From Treponema rectale (GTDB taxonomy: Bacteria; Spirochaetota; Spirochaetia; Treponematales; Treponemataceae): 64,000 nt of DNA. Position 1 is the stretch's first letter; each line of letters starts with the position of its first letter. The stretch covers positions 682,001 to 746,000 of the forward strand of contig NZ_JACHFR010000001.1 in assembly GCF_014202035.1 (NCBI RefSeq), read 5' to 3'. Positions 1 through 9,653 of the stretch are shown in pieces. The notes below the pieces were generated by a model. That model saw only the letters and a program-made list of their open reading frames with translations, was not told the DNA's origin and did no database searches. Both the position numbers and the translations under genes were made by a program.

Positions 1-1
1 T

Positions 2-511
2 TCAATTCTTGAAAAACAGTGTTCCGGTGCATATTTTGGACCTGTTTCTTATGAAATGCTTATGTGTGCGGCAAAGGAAGGTCTTTTTTCTGAGAATTTT
101 GCAAAAAAACTCCTTTCCCTTGAAAACCTTACACTTATTGAGGTTGATAAATTCCTTCACGGACCTTATAGTGATTCTTGTGTTCTCGGAAAAATCGCTT
201 CTGAGAGTGCCACACCACAGGATTACGAGATTCTTTTTGATCTTCTGGATGCTGTGGCAGAACGCTGTGCCCGTCTTGCAGCTGCAATCCTTACGGCCTG
301 TGTCGTAAAAAGCGGCAAAGGAACATCTTCTATTGAACCTGTATGTCTTCTGTGCAACGGTACGACTTTCTTTAAAACTTATAAGGTTTATGACCGTGTA
401 AAGGGTTATCTTGAAGAAGTTCTTGTAAAACAGCGTAATCTTTATTTTGAAATTGTCGAAAAAGATAATGACATCACTTTCGGAACTGCTATAGGTGCAT
501 TCCGTCAGTAA
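2..511 (+). CDS. hexokinase, C-terminal part (5' end outside window)
   Basis: The reading frame is open from base 2, so the start lies upstream and only about 169 residues are present. The tail has the hexokinase large-domain signature: a G-T-T-F-x-K-T stretch (LCNGTTFFKTYKVYDR), then a long helix and a final segment like EIVEKDNDITFGTAIGAF, matching the family's conserved C-terminus near the sugar/ATP cleft. The role is ATP-dependent phosphorylation of hexoses in the cytoplasm, feeding glycolysis together with the enolase gene further on. It ends 18 bp before flbB. In several other spirochaetes a flagellar export gene occupies this upstream position, so the junction is unusual. Assignment is good; substrate range cannot be judged from the fragment. 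Confidence 0.85.
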   Translation, partial: SILEKQCSGAYFGPVSYEMLMCAAKEGLFSENFAKKLLSLENLTLIEVDKFLHGPYSDSCVLGKIASESATPQDYEILFDLLDAVAERCARLAAAILTACVVKSGKGTSSIEPVCLLCNGTTFFKTYKVYDRVKGYLEEVLVKQRNLYFEIVEKDNDITFGTAIGAFRQ

Positions 512-529
512 TTTTATTCAGGAAGTTCT

Positions 530-1171
530 ATGGGTGCAAAAAAGGCTTTATTAAAATCGCTGCTATTGATTATTTTGATTATTATTCTTTCTCTTTTCGG
601 AATACTCTGGTTCGATTTTTTGGGCGTAATACAGGCAAAGTCAGTTTTTGCTCCGCTGTACAGGCTCATAGGTCTTGCACCTCAGACTTCCCGCTCAGTT
701 TCCGGTCTTGATGATCTGGAACTTTTTGATAAAGACGACGATATCCTTAAAAAAAGAGCTCAAGCCCTTAATCTTGAAAAAGAAGCCCTCTCAAAACGTG
801 AGTCAGATGCGGCAGAAAAGGAACAGGCTAATATTCTTGTGGCTCAGGAACTGGAAGATGAACGGCTTGCCTTTGAAGAAGAGAAAAAAACATTCAACAA
901 CCGTGTAAAAAAATACGATGATAAATATATAAGAATCGAACAGCTGGTTTCGCAGTTTAACGGAATGGCTCCTGCAAAGGCAGTAGATATTCTTGTTGAA
1001 ATGTGCAGTACGGACAAACAGTATGTTGTTGATGTCCTTCGTGCAGCTGATGATATTGCAGAACGTGACGGTACGGCTTCTAACGTAAGTTACTGGCTCA
1101 GCCTCATGCCTAAGAATATCTCAGGCGAACTTGCCAGACTTCTGGTTGTAAAACCCGCCAATCTGGAATAG
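530..1171 (+). CDS. flbB: periplasmic flagellar collar protein FlbB
   Basis: The 213-residue protein has one N-terminal membrane helix (about residues 9-30). A charged coiled coil follows (about 65-135, rich in K/E/A with many DEERLAFEEEKK-like heptads). The compact C-terminal helical domain (about 140-205) resembles the MgtE N-terminal intracellular fold. This architecture and its position directly before fliK-flgD-flgE match FlbB, which is known from Borrelia to nucleate the spirochaete-specific collar around the flagellar motor. The start is supported by an AGGAAG motif seven bases upstream. The call rests on architecture plus gene order rather than on one diagnostic motif. Confidence 0.82.
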   Translation: MGAKKALLKSLLLIILIIILSLFGILWFDFLGVIQAKSVFAPLYRLIGLAPQTSRSVSGLDDLELFDKDDDILKKRAQALNLEKEALSKRESDAAEKEQANILVAQELEDERLAFEEEKKTFNNRVKKYDDKYIRIEQLVSQFNGMAPAKAVDILVEMCSTDKQYVVDVLRAADDIAERDGTASNVSYWLSLMPKNISGELARLLVVKPANLE

Positions 1172-1212
1172 GGAATGCGGCCTTCGGTTCTTAAATAAAC
1201 ACGGAGGCCAGA

Positions 1213-2640
1213 ATGCAGAACCTAGCGGTTATTTCAGCACCTAAAGAAAAGTCTGAAATTCTCAGTGTAAATGCACCCGGTACAAAATCTCTACAGAAAA
1301 AAAACGTCAGTTCAGGTTTTTCTGAAATGCTTTCTGAAATTTCGTCTGCAATGGAAAAGAAAGACGTTACCGAAAGTACTGTTCAGAAAGAAAGTCCTGC
1401 CGCTGACAGGAAGGTAAAGAAGGATGTCTCCGGTGAAGAAAGCCGGAAAGAGGTCTCTTCTGAAAAAGAACGTTCCATATCCAGAAAAGCAGACTTCCCT
1501 GATGACGGAAAAGTTCAGGACACTGTCGAAAAAGAAATTTCCCAGAATGCATCATTCTTTGTTGAATCTGTACTTCCAGCATCAGATACATCTGATGTAA
1601 TTCCTGATTCAGAAAACCTTATGCCTGAAATGTCTGTAAATAATACTGATGTTTCAGAAGATGAAGGATTAAATCTTAGCAGTGCACAGATTGATTTTCT
1701 TTATAAGACAAAAAAAACAGATGATTTTGAATCTCTTATAGATAATGCTGAAGATTTTGTAGCAGGTGACAGGACTCAGGAACTTTTAAATAATGCCCAG
1801 AATCTTTCTCTTGAAAATCCTGATAAATTTCTTGTAATGGCGGAACAGGTTAATGAAAATGTGATGGCTTCTGAAATCTCAGAAGAAAGCCTTATGCCTT
1901 TTAACCTGAATGCTGCAGATGATAAAGCTGCTGAAGGTGAAGATGTTCTGGCAGAGGGGCTTAAGACCGGGGTACAGAAGAAAGACGGAGTTTTTACTGT
2001 TTTCGATAACCGCAGTAATGATGAAAAAGCTGCCGCTTTAGAAGAAGCTTCACCCCTTAAAATAAAAGTTTCAGAAAAGGATTCTTCCTCAGTTGATATG
2101 ACTCTTAACCTGGGTCAGCAGCATGCCGCTCAGAATATTACATCTTCTACTTCACAGGCTGCTGCAGCTGACGGATCTACTTTTCAGCAGATGCTTTCCC
2201 AGACCATTCAGCATAATGCTCCTGAATTCGTAAAAGCAGGAAATATTGTTCTCAGGGATAATACCAGCGGCTCGATAAACATGATTCTTAAGCCGGAGAG
2301 CTTAGGAAATGTTAAGGTCAGCCTTCAACTTTCCGATAAAGTAATTACAGGGCAGATTGTCGTTGCCACAAAAGAAGCATTCGAGGCCTTCAAGGAGAAT
2401 CTCGATACTTTGCGGCAGGCTTTCCAGCAGAGTGGATTTGAAAATGCGCAGTTTGAACTAAGCTTTGCAGATAATTCACAGAGTGGAGCTTTTGCCGGGC
2501 AGCAGAACCCTCAGCAGCAGATGAATCAGTTTCTTTCGAACAGGGCGTATTCCCGCTTTGTTCCTGTAGAAAATGATTCTTCTTCAACGGACAGCAGGTA
2601 TTATGATACCGGTGATTCCAGAGTAGACGTGGTTGCATAA
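1213..2640 (+). CDS. fliK: flagellar hook-length control protein FliK
   Basis: This 475-residue, acidic, low-complexity protein has a disordered Ser/Glu/Lys-rich N-terminal two-thirds and a conserved C-terminal Flg_hook domain (about residues 345-430). That domain carries the typical block with LKPESLGNVKVSL followed by a helix such as FKENLDTLRQAFQQSGF. The role is to measure hook length and switch export specificity from hook to filament. A Gln-rich tail follows (GQQNPQQQMNQ). It lies 41 bp after flbB and 15 bp before flgD, with an AGGCC-type ribosome site. The long variable N-terminus is usual for the molecular-ruler region. Confidence 0.9.
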   Translation: MQNLAVISAPKEKSEILSVNAPGTKSLQKKNVSSGFSEMLSEISSAMEKKDVTESTVQKESPAADRKVKKDVSGEESRKEVSSEKERSISRKADFPDDGKVQDTVEKEISQNASFFVESVLPASDTSDVIPDSENLMPEMSVNNTDVSEDEGLNLSSAQIDFLYKTKKTDDFESLIDNAEDFVAGDRTQELLNNAQNLSLENPDKFLVMAEQVNENVMASEISEESLMPFNLNAADDKAAEGEDVLAEGLKTGVQKKDGVFTVFDNRSNDEKAAALEEASPLKIKVSEKDSSSVDMTLNLGQQHAAQNITSSTSQAAAADGSTFQQMLSQTIQHNAPEFVKAGNIVLRDNTSGSINMILKPESLGNVKVSLQLSDKVITGQIVVATKEAFEAFKENLDTLRQAFQQSGFENAQFELSFADNSQSGAFAGQQNPQQQMNQFLSNRAYSRFVPVENDSSSTDSRYYDTGDSRVDVVA

Positions 2641-2655
2641 TTTTAGGAGTAATAC

Positions 2656-3117
2656 ATGGCAGTTAACAATGAGACAGTAAGTCTGAATACCAGAATGTCC
2701 CCGGAAGAAATTTCTGCATTAGACATGACGGTGGATTTTGAAAACAAGAAAAATACCATCGGAGACAGACAGGTAAGTCAGTCATTAGGAAAAGATGATT
2801 TTCTTAAACTTCTGATTGCCCAGCTTACAAATCAGGATCCTACATCGCCAATGGAAAATACTGAGTTCATTGCACAGATGGCACAGTTTTCTTCCCTTGA
2901 GCAGATGACAAACATGAATCAGGAATTTTCAAAACTGAATTCAATGCTGGTTTCTTCACAGGCTGTAGGAACAATCGGAAAGACTGTTGATATAGACCTT
3001 AATGGTGCTGTTGTAAGCGGAACTGTTGATGCCGTTACTTATGGAAGTAATCCTCAGGTAAAGGTTAACAACATGTATTACGATATGAAAAAGATAACCG
3101 CTGTTTACGGTGAATGA
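2656..3117 (+). CDS. flgD: flagellar hook capping protein FlgD
   Basis: The 153-residue protein contains the FlgD core motif (FLKLLIAQLTNQDPTSPMEN, about residues 48-67), then TEFIAQMAQFSSLEQM and a short C-terminal beta region (about 105-150) that aligns with hydrophobic strands after the conserved helix. FlgD caps the growing hook and guides polymerisation of FlgE, the next gene. It is shorter than enterobacterial FlgD, as is usual in spirochaetes. An AGGAG motif lies seven bases before the ATG, and the gene sits between fliK (15 bp) and flgE (30 bp). Confidence 0.95.
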   Translation: MAVNNETVSLNTRMSPEEISALDMTVDFENKKNTIGDRQVSQSLGKDDFLKLLIAQLTNQDPTSPMENTEFIAQMAQFSSLEQMTNMNQEFSKLNSMLVSSQAVGTIGKTVDIDLNGAVVSGTVDAVTYGSNPQVKVNNMYYDMKKITAVYGE

Positions 3118-3147
3118 TTAGAGTAAATAAATAAAGAGGGTAGTTAT

Positions 3148-4539
3148 ATGATGAGATCACTTTATGCTGGTGTTTCAGGTTTGCAGAATCATCAGACACG
3201 TATGGACGTAATCGGAAACAACATTTCCAACGTTAATACATACGGTTTTAAGAAAGGACGCGTCAGCTTTCAGGATATGATCAGCCAGCAGATCGGAGGT
3301 GCATCTAAACCTCAGGAAGAGCTTGGCGGCGTTAACCCTAAAGAAGTTGGACTGGGTATGAGTGTTGCAACTATTGATACGATTTTTACCCAGGGTAACC
3401 TTCAGTCTACAGGTAATACGACTGATATTGCCATTTCCGGAAACGGTTTCTTTGTACTTAAAAACGGAGATGAGACTTTCTATACAAGAGCCGGTGTATT
3501 TGGTGTTGATTCCAACGGAACTCTTGTTAATCCTGGAAACGGACTTCGCGTACAGGGATGGATGGCTCAGAATGTAAACGGACAGCAGGTTGTACGCACT
3601 TCAGCAACTCCTACTGATCTTGTAATTCCTGTAGGTCAGAAAGATCCTCCTCATGCAACAGAAAATGTTCACTACTTCTGTAACCTTGACAAGAACATGC
3701 CTGAGATTCCGGAAAATCCTACTGACGAACAGATTGAAAACGGAACCTGGCCAACAACTGTAAAGATTTATGACAGCTTCGGAAATGAACATATCATGGC
3801 AATGAATTTCCGTAAGGTTCCGGGTAATCCAAATCAGTGGACTGTAACAGTAGATGTAGATCCTAACGGAGAATTCAATACAAACACACGTATCGGAATG
3901 GGAACTACAGACGGTGTAGAAAATACCTATACCCTTAATTTTGACAATACAGGTAAACTTGTATCAGTAATGGATAGTGCCGGAAACGTTTCTAATGAAC
4001 AGGGAGAAATTATTCTTCAGACTTCATTTGAAGTAGCTGATGCAAATCCTGACGCAGACGGAAATCCGTACCGTCAGACTTTTAACCTTAATCTTGGAAC
4101 AATCGGCAGCATGGAAAACACTGTAACCCAGAGTGCTTCCAAGTCTACAACAAAGGCAAATTTCCAGGACGGATATAAACTCGGTTATCTTGATACTTTC
4201 AGAATTGACAACAGCGGAATCATTACCGGAGTTTATTCTAACGGTTCTACCCGTACAATCGGTCAGATTGCAATGGCAAGCTTTACAAACCAGGGCGGTC
4301 TTGAAAAGAAGGGTGATAATACTTACGTAGAAAGCATTAACTCAGGTATGGCAAACATTGGTGAAAGCGGTACTGCAGGAAAGGGAAGTATGATTTCCGG
4401 AACACTTGAAATGTCAAACGTTGACCTTTCTGAACAGCTTACCGACATGATTGTTACACAGCGTGGATTTGAATCAAATGCAAAGACTATTCAGACAGGT
4501 GATTCCATGCTTGAGACAATCATTAATCTTAAGCGCTAA
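3148..4539 (+). CDS. flgE: flagellar hook protein FlgE
   Basis: The 463-residue hook subunit has the N-terminal rod/hook signature ([21 protein letters not shown]-rich [12 protein letters not shown]) and the C-terminal coiled-coil segment ([20 protein letters not shown]). Two residues known from T. denticola work to form lysinoalanine cross-links between hook subunits are present at the same numbers: Lys165 in GQKDPPH and Cys178 in HYFCNL, with the intervening segment conserved. The hook is therefore probably covalently stabilised. Two adjacent ATG codons (3148, 3151) follow a GAGGG site; either could be used. It is the last gene of the block; a strong terminator follows. Confidence 0.97.
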   Translation: MMRSLYAGVSGLQNHQTRMDVIGNNISNVNTYGFKKGRVSFQDMISQQIGGASKPQEELGGVNPKEVGLGMSVATIDTIFTQGNLQSTGNTTDIAISGNGFFVLKNGDETFYTRAGVFGVDSNGTLVNPGNGLRVQGWMAQNVNGQQVVRTSATPTDLVIPVGQKDPPHATENVHYFCNLDKNMPEIPENPTDEQIENGTWPTTVKIYDSFGNEHIMAMNFRKVPGNPNQWTVTVDVDPNGEFNTNTRIGMGTTDGVENTYTLNFDNTGKLVSVMDSAGNVSNEQGEIILQTSFEVADANPDADGNPYRQTFNLNLGTIGSMENTVTQSASKSTTKANFQDGYKLGYLDTFRIDNSGIITGVYSNGSTRTIGQIAMASFTNQGGLEKKGDNTYVESINSGMANIGESGTAGKGSMISGTLEMSNVDLSEQLTDMIVTQRGFESNAKTIQTGDSMLETIINLKR

Positions 4540-4571
4540 TCCTAACGTAGGGTTATTATCTTAGTCGTCAG

Positions 4572-4608
4572 ACCCCGGTTTCTTAACTGAAGCCGGGGTA
4601 TTTTTTTT
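4572..4608 (+). terminator. intrinsic terminator after flgE
   Basis: The inverted repeat ACCCCGG (4572-4578) / CCGGGGT (4593-4599) extends inward through TTTC/GAAG to an 11-bp stem with a six-base loop. It is followed at once by a run of eight T. It closes the flbB-fliK-flgD-flgE unit. Confidence 0.92.
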
Positions 4609-4621
4609 ATTATGACTTAAG

Positions 4622-4666
4622 TAAAAAAAAATCCGGTCTTAAAACAAAACTGTCTTAAGACCGGAT
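4622..4666 (-). terminator. intrinsic terminator of the minus-strand OMP unit
   Basis: A perfect 12-bp inverted repeat, ATCCGGTCTTAA (4631-4642) / TTAAGACCGGAT (4655-4666), is bordered on its left by eight A. On the minus strand this reads as a stem followed by a T-run. It lies just after the short minus-strand ORF ending at 4683. Confidence 0.9.
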
Positions 4667-4682
4667 AGTATAAAAACAGAAA

Positions 4683-4829
4683 TCAGTCTTTTCTGTTTTT
4701 TTCAAATTCTTCCTTGGTACAGTATTCGATTTCTATTTTACCGTTATTTTCATTGACTTTGTATATTGCAAAATCCTGATAGTTTGCGATAAGCCAGTCA
4801 TCGTATTCTGTCCAGCTGTTAAAACTCAT
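4683..4829 (-). CDS. small acidic protein, 48 residues, function unknown
   Basis: An open frame reads MSFNSWTEYDDWLIANY... and ends EEFEKNRKD. It lies directly behind the outer-membrane-type gene on the same strand and just before that unit's terminator. An alternative ATG two codons earlier (4835) would sit one base after the upstream stop. Composition is plausible for a small soluble protein (aromatic, acidic, no low-complexity). No clear ribosome site is seen, so translation would depend on coupling to the upstream gene. I recognise no family. Confidence 0.5.
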   Translation of the reverse strand: MSFNSWTEYDDWLIANYQDFAIYKVNENNGKIEIEYCTKEEFEKNRKD

Positions 4830-4836
4830 CGTCATA

Positions 4837-5955
4837 TTAAAGTTTTACGTGGAAGCTCAGAGCTCCGCTCCAGAGTGCGCTGTCGTAGTTGTCAGAATCC
4901 ATGAAGGATCTTACGTCAGCACAGATGTTTGCTGTTGCCTGGAACACAAGGAAGTTGAGGCCTACACCTGCATAAAGCTGAGGCTGAATTCCTGAGAAGT
5001 CAAATTTTCCATGTTCATAGCTTGCACTCTTTCCTTTTGCAGTGCGGGAACCGCTGCCTTCTTCATAAACAGTGTAAGCTGTTCCTAAATAGTTATATGT
5101 GGTGGAAACATCCCATGCCCATGAAGTTGTTGTGTTTGACAGAAGAGCTCTTCCGCCTGCAAATACTGTTGCGAGAAGGAAGTTTTTAGAAACCTGTGCT
5201 TCAGCAAAGATAACGTGCGTGCTGTAAGAAAGGTCAAGGTTTGCTTTTGTGCTGCCTTCAGATGATTTTACGCCTACCTGTCCTCTTGTGTATACGTAAC
5301 CTGCACCTACAGAGATTTTTGGAAGAACAAGGTTTCCTTCCCAGATAGGATAGCGTACGTCAAGACCGAGAGTTATGTAATCAAGGGAACCGTCAAAGCC
5401 CATCCAGTTGAATTTCATTGCCTGGCTTGCATCTTTTATAGAATCAGGATCACTGAAATCTACTCCTGTAAGGGAAGGATTTGTCATCATGAAACTGAAT
5501 CCTACGTCAAACGGAAGTATTACGCCACCGATGCGTGCATCAATGCTGAGTGTAGGAAGGAAGAAACTTGATGGAATCTTTCCGAAGTCAACATTGCTGC
5601 TGCCGACAACAGATGCTACTGTTTTTTCCATTGCGCTTGCAGCATTCTTAAGACCGCTCATGTCAAGCTTTGTTCCGCCTAATGAAAGACCTACTCCAAA
5701 GTGAGGTGGAAGAGACGGAAAGAATTTTCCGATGTAAGCGTCAGCCCATACATTCTGCTGAACGGAAGACTGTGGTGCTGCAACGAGAAGACTCTTGCCG
5801 AATTCATCCATACCGTTGTTGATGCCTTCTGTTGAAAAATCTGTAATACCTAAATTACTTGCAAGATCTGTAAGAGATATTTCTGTCTGTGCAAATGCAG
5901 AGGTTGAGAGCAGTGCTGCAGCAGAAACTGCAATAATCGATTTAGTAAATTTCAT
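4837..5955 (-). CDS. exported beta-rich protein, probable treponemal outer-membrane barrel
   Basis: The 372-residue protein begins with a Sec signal peptide (MKFTKSIIAVSAAALLSTS, cut after AFA/Q). The mature part is rich in alternating hydrophobic/aromatic strands and glycine, for example GVGLSLGG, GGVILPFDVGFSFMM and PKISVGAGYVYTR. It ends in a short strand with a terminal hydrophobic residue (WSGALSFHVKL). This pattern suggests an integral outer-membrane barrel, but I know no named family for it. An AGGAGG motif lies six bases upstream of ATG. Upstream lies the tRNA-Phe promoter region on the other strand; downstream is a coupled 48-residue ORF. Confidence 0.75.
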   Translation of the reverse strand: MKFTKSIIAVSAAALLSTSAFAQTEISLTDLASNLGITDFSTEGINNGMDEFGKSLLVAAPQSSVQQNVWADAYIGKFFPSLPPHFGVGLSLGGTKLDMSGLKNAASAMEKTVASVVGSSNVDFGKIPSSFFLPTLSIDARIGGVILPFDVGFSFMMTNPSLTGVDFSDPDSIKDASQAMKFNWMGFDGSLDYITLGLDVRYPIWEGNLVLPKISVGAGYVYTRGQVGVKSSEGSTKANLDLSYSTHVIFAEAQVSKNFLLATVFAGGRALLSNTTTSWAWDVSTTYNYLGTAYTVYEEGSGSRTAKGKSASYEHGKFDFSGIQPQLYAGVGLNFLVFQATANICADVRSFMDSDNYDSALWSGALSFHVKL

Positions 5956-6076
5956 ATATCCTCCTAAAGGTAAAAGACGGAAAACCGCCTATAATATAAA
6001 AGTGTATTGCGTACGCCGTAAAAAATCAATGCAAAAAAATTAAGTAAAAAAAATTGATAAAATTCTTAAATTGCTG

Positions 6077-6105
6077 TTGACATTTTTTTTAGCAAAGTAT
6101 ATATT
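6077..6105 (+). promoter_or_regulatory. sigma70-type promoter of tRNA-Phe
   Basis: TTGACA (6077-6082) and TATATT (6100-6105) are separated by exactly 17 bp. The expected start point is about 7 bases downstream of the -10, close to the mature tRNA 5' end at 6119. Confidence 0.85.
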
Positions 6106-6118
6106 CTACTCATCACTT

Positions 6119-6191
6119 GCCGGTGTAGCTCAGCTGGTAGAGCGGAGGACTGAAAATCCTTATGTCGTCAGTTCGATTCTGACCGCTGGCA
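6119..6191 (+). tRNA. tRNA-Phe (GAA)
   Basis: The 73-nt cloverleaf pairs acceptor arm GCCGGTG with CGCTGGC (one G-T and one T-G pair), with discriminator A and no encoded CCA. The D-arm contains AGCTCAGCTGGTAGAGC and the T-arm contains GTTCGATTC. The anticodon loop reads CTGAAAA with GAA at 6152-6154, decoding UUU/UUC. It is preceded by a good promoter and followed by its own terminator, so it is a single-gene transcript. Confidence 0.97.
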
Positions 6192-6195
6192 TGTT

Positions 6196-6224
6196 AACCT
6201 TCCGATTTCCGGAAGGTTTTTTTT
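6196..6224 (+). terminator. terminator after tRNA-Phe
   Basis: The stem AACCTTCC (6196-6203) / GGAAGGTT (6211-6218) can add one G-C pair. It is followed by a run of T to about 6224. Confidence 0.9.
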
Positions 6225-6456
6225 ATTTAAATCCCACTTAATTAATGTTTTATACTGGCAGTCGTAGTTTCAGGCGTTCTGCCGTAATTTCTGTTTGAAC
6301 TGCTGCTTTTATCCGGTTCTTTAAGGCTGGTTTTATTTTTCTTATAATTCACCATATTTTGATAAAACTTAAGGGCGGTTACCTTAAACTCTATTGAATA
6401 AAAATGCTTTTTGTAGTTAGATAATGCTAATATAAGTTAGTGATAACTAATTATAA

Positions 6457-7773
<1,317 letters not shown>

Positions 7774-7920
7774 ATTTTCGGGGTGAAATTCCCCGTGATG
7801 TTCTTCAGGGCTGTCAGAGGAGAATTACAGTGAAGTGCGGTTCACTTCAGTTCTTTTCCGGCAGCTTTTTTTATTTGCTGCAGTTTTATTGAGGGGGTAG
7901 TACAAACCCTCAAAACGGCG

Positions 7921-7955
7921 AAGTCAAGGCTTTAAGCGTTAGCGTGCCTTGACTT
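7921..7955. repeat. 10-bp inverted repeat in the eno-murG intergenic region
   Basis: The perfect arms AAGTCAAGGC (7921-7930) and GCCTTGACTT (7946-7955) flank a 15-base loop. No T-run follows, so it is not an obvious intrinsic terminator. The rest of the 252-bp gap (7774-8025) holds only weak hairpins (near 7779-7796 and 7861-7881) and no ORF. It could be a dispersed palindromic repeat or an RNA structure. Confidence 0.5.
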
Positions 7956-8025
7956 GACGTATTCCATATATAGAAATTTTCTGCATTAAGCTTTATACTG
8001 TGAGTCTCAAAAAGGTTTTGCAGTT

Positions 8026-9183
8026 ATGAAAAAAAACAATGACATTATAAAAATAGTATTTGCAGGCGGCGGAACAGGCGGCCATATTTATCCTGGAATT
8101 GCAGTTGCTGATGAACTTAAGGTTCTTGCTGAGAAAGAAGGTAAAAAGATAGAGCTTTACTGGATGGGAAATTCTTCCGGCATGGACAGGGGAATCGTTG
8201 AGAAGAATCTTGTATCCTGCGGCGGAAGCATAACTTCATTCATCGGAATTCCTTCCGGAAAACTCAGACGGTATTTTTCTTTCAGAAATTTTCTTGATCT
8301 TTTTAAAATAGGTTTTGGTTTTATAAAATCCATATTCGTTTTATTAAAGCTTAAACCGGACTGCCTTTTTTCTAAGGGCGGTTTTGTAAGTGTTCCTCCC
8401 TGCAGGGCTGCGGCTTTGCTTAAAATTCCTTATTTTACTCATGAATGTGATTTTACTCCGGGACTTGCGACACGGCTTAATGCCGGACGGGCAAAAAATA
8501 TTTTTGTTTCTTATGAAGATACAAAAAAATACTTAAAGGGCGCACTTGCCTCAAAATGCCTTGTAACCGGTAATCCTGTAAGACCGGTTTTTTATGAAGA
8601 CAGAAAAACTGATGGATTAAAATTTCTTGGAATTTCGGAGAATCATGAAAAGCCTGTACTTCTGGTTCTCGGGGGCAGTCTTGGAGCTGCTCAGGTTAAT
8701 TCCCTTATTGTTTCTGAACTTGAGTATTTAAAGGAACGTTTTATTGTCGTTCATCAGACAGGTAAGGCTTTTGCAGAAGAAAATCCTGACATCATGGCTT
8801 CGGGAGATGACAGTTACAAGCCTTATGCCTTTATTTACGGAGAAATGCCGGCTGTAATTCAAAGTGCGGATGTAATCGTTGCCAGGGCAGGTGCCAATTC
8901 TTTATGGGAATGTGCTGTCTGCGGAAAGCCTATGATTCTTATTCCTTTATGCGGAGCCGGAACAAGAGGGGATCAGGTTGATAATGCCCGTTATTTTGAA
9001 AGTAACGGTGCTGCCGTCGTTCTTGCAGGTGAAGATGCAACTGCAGAAAATCTTCGTAAAGGCGTAGAAAAGTTTTCTGAAAAAGAAGTGCGGGACTCTT
9101 ACGGAAAATCCGCCCTTTCCATGTGCAGCCGTAAAAGTGCACTTGAAATTGCTACAATCATTCTTTCGGAGGTCCGTTCTTGA
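8026..9183 (+). CDS. murG: MurG, undecaprenyl-PP-MurNAc-pentapeptide GlcNAc transferase
   Basis: The 385-residue GT-B enzyme adds GlcNAc to lipid I to make lipid II at the inner face of the cytoplasmic membrane. The N-terminal glycine loop (FAGGGTGGHIYPGIAVADEL) and the acceptor-side FSKGGFVSVPPCRAA are present. So are the UDP-GlcNAc site blocks VLGGSLGAAQVN and VARAGANSLWECAVCGKP. It heads a run of six genes that overlap or nearly touch, all on this strand; cvpA overlaps its stop by four bases. Insertions relative to E. coli account for the slightly greater length. Confidence 0.97.
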   Translation: MKKNNDIIKIVFAGGGTGGHIYPGIAVADELKVLAEKEGKKIELYWMGNSSGMDRGIVEKNLVSCGGSITSFIGIPSGKLRRYFSFRNFLDLFKIGFGFIKSIFVLLKLKPDCLFSKGGFVSVPPCRAAALLKIPYFTHECDFTPGLATRLNAGRAKNIFVSYEDTKKYLKGALASKCLVTGNPVRPVFYEDRKTDGLKFLGISENHEKPVLLVLGGSLGAAQVNSLIVSELEYLKERFIVVHQTGKAFAEENPDIMASGDDSYKPYAFIYGEMPAVIQSADVIVARAGANSLWECAVCGKPMILIPLCGAGTRGDQVDNARYFESNGAAVVLAGEDATAENLRKGVEKFSEKEVRDSYGKSALSMCSRKSALEIATIILSEVRS

Positions 9184-9653
9184 CTTACGATATAATCTTT
9201 CTCCTTGTAGTTTTTTTCTGCATGATGATGGGGCTGATAAAAGGTTTTATTAATTCTGTATTCGGTATGGGAGCTCCTGTAGCTGCAATATGGGTATCGG
9301 TATTTTTTTACAAGAAACTTGCCGTTTATCTTGCTGAATTCATAAAATCAGATGCTGCCGTCCTCATACTTGCTTTTCTTATTATTTTTATACTTGTATT
9401 CCTTATGCTTAAGGTTTTTCAGCAGCTGGTCAATAAGGTTTTCGGAGGAGAAATATTCCGGTCCCTTGACAGAATTCTTGGAGTGCTTTTCGGGTTTGCA
9501 GAAGGAATTGCCCTTGTGATAATGATTATTTTTGTGATTTCAATCATACCGGAACAGAAATTTAATGAAGGGGTAAAGGAATCACATTCATATCATATGG
9601 TCGGAAAATTTGTTTCATTTCCGAAAGTTCATATTCCTAAGGTGACAAAGTAA
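9180..9653 (+). CDS. CvpA-family membrane protein
   Basis: The 157-residue protein has four probable membrane helices (about residues 4-20, 24-43, 58-80 and 95-125) and the CvpA-like opening of a short N-terminus, then a G-F-I-N-S motif (GLIKGFINSVFGMG). CvpA proteins are linked in other bacteria to envelope homeostasis and colicin V export, with uncertain biochemistry. The start is TTG at 9180, supported by GGAGG about eight bases upstream and by the four-base overlap with the murG stop. Its stop shares a base with the next start (TAATG), so translation is probably coupled. Confidence 0.85.
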   Translation: MTYDIIFLLVVFFCMMMGLIKGFINSVFGMGAPVAAIWVSVFFYKKLAVYLAEFIKSDAAVLILAFLIIFILVFLMLKVFQQLVNKVFGGEIFRSLDRILGVLFGFAEGIALVIMIIFVISIIPEQKFNEGVKESHSYHMVGKFVSFPKVHIPKVTK

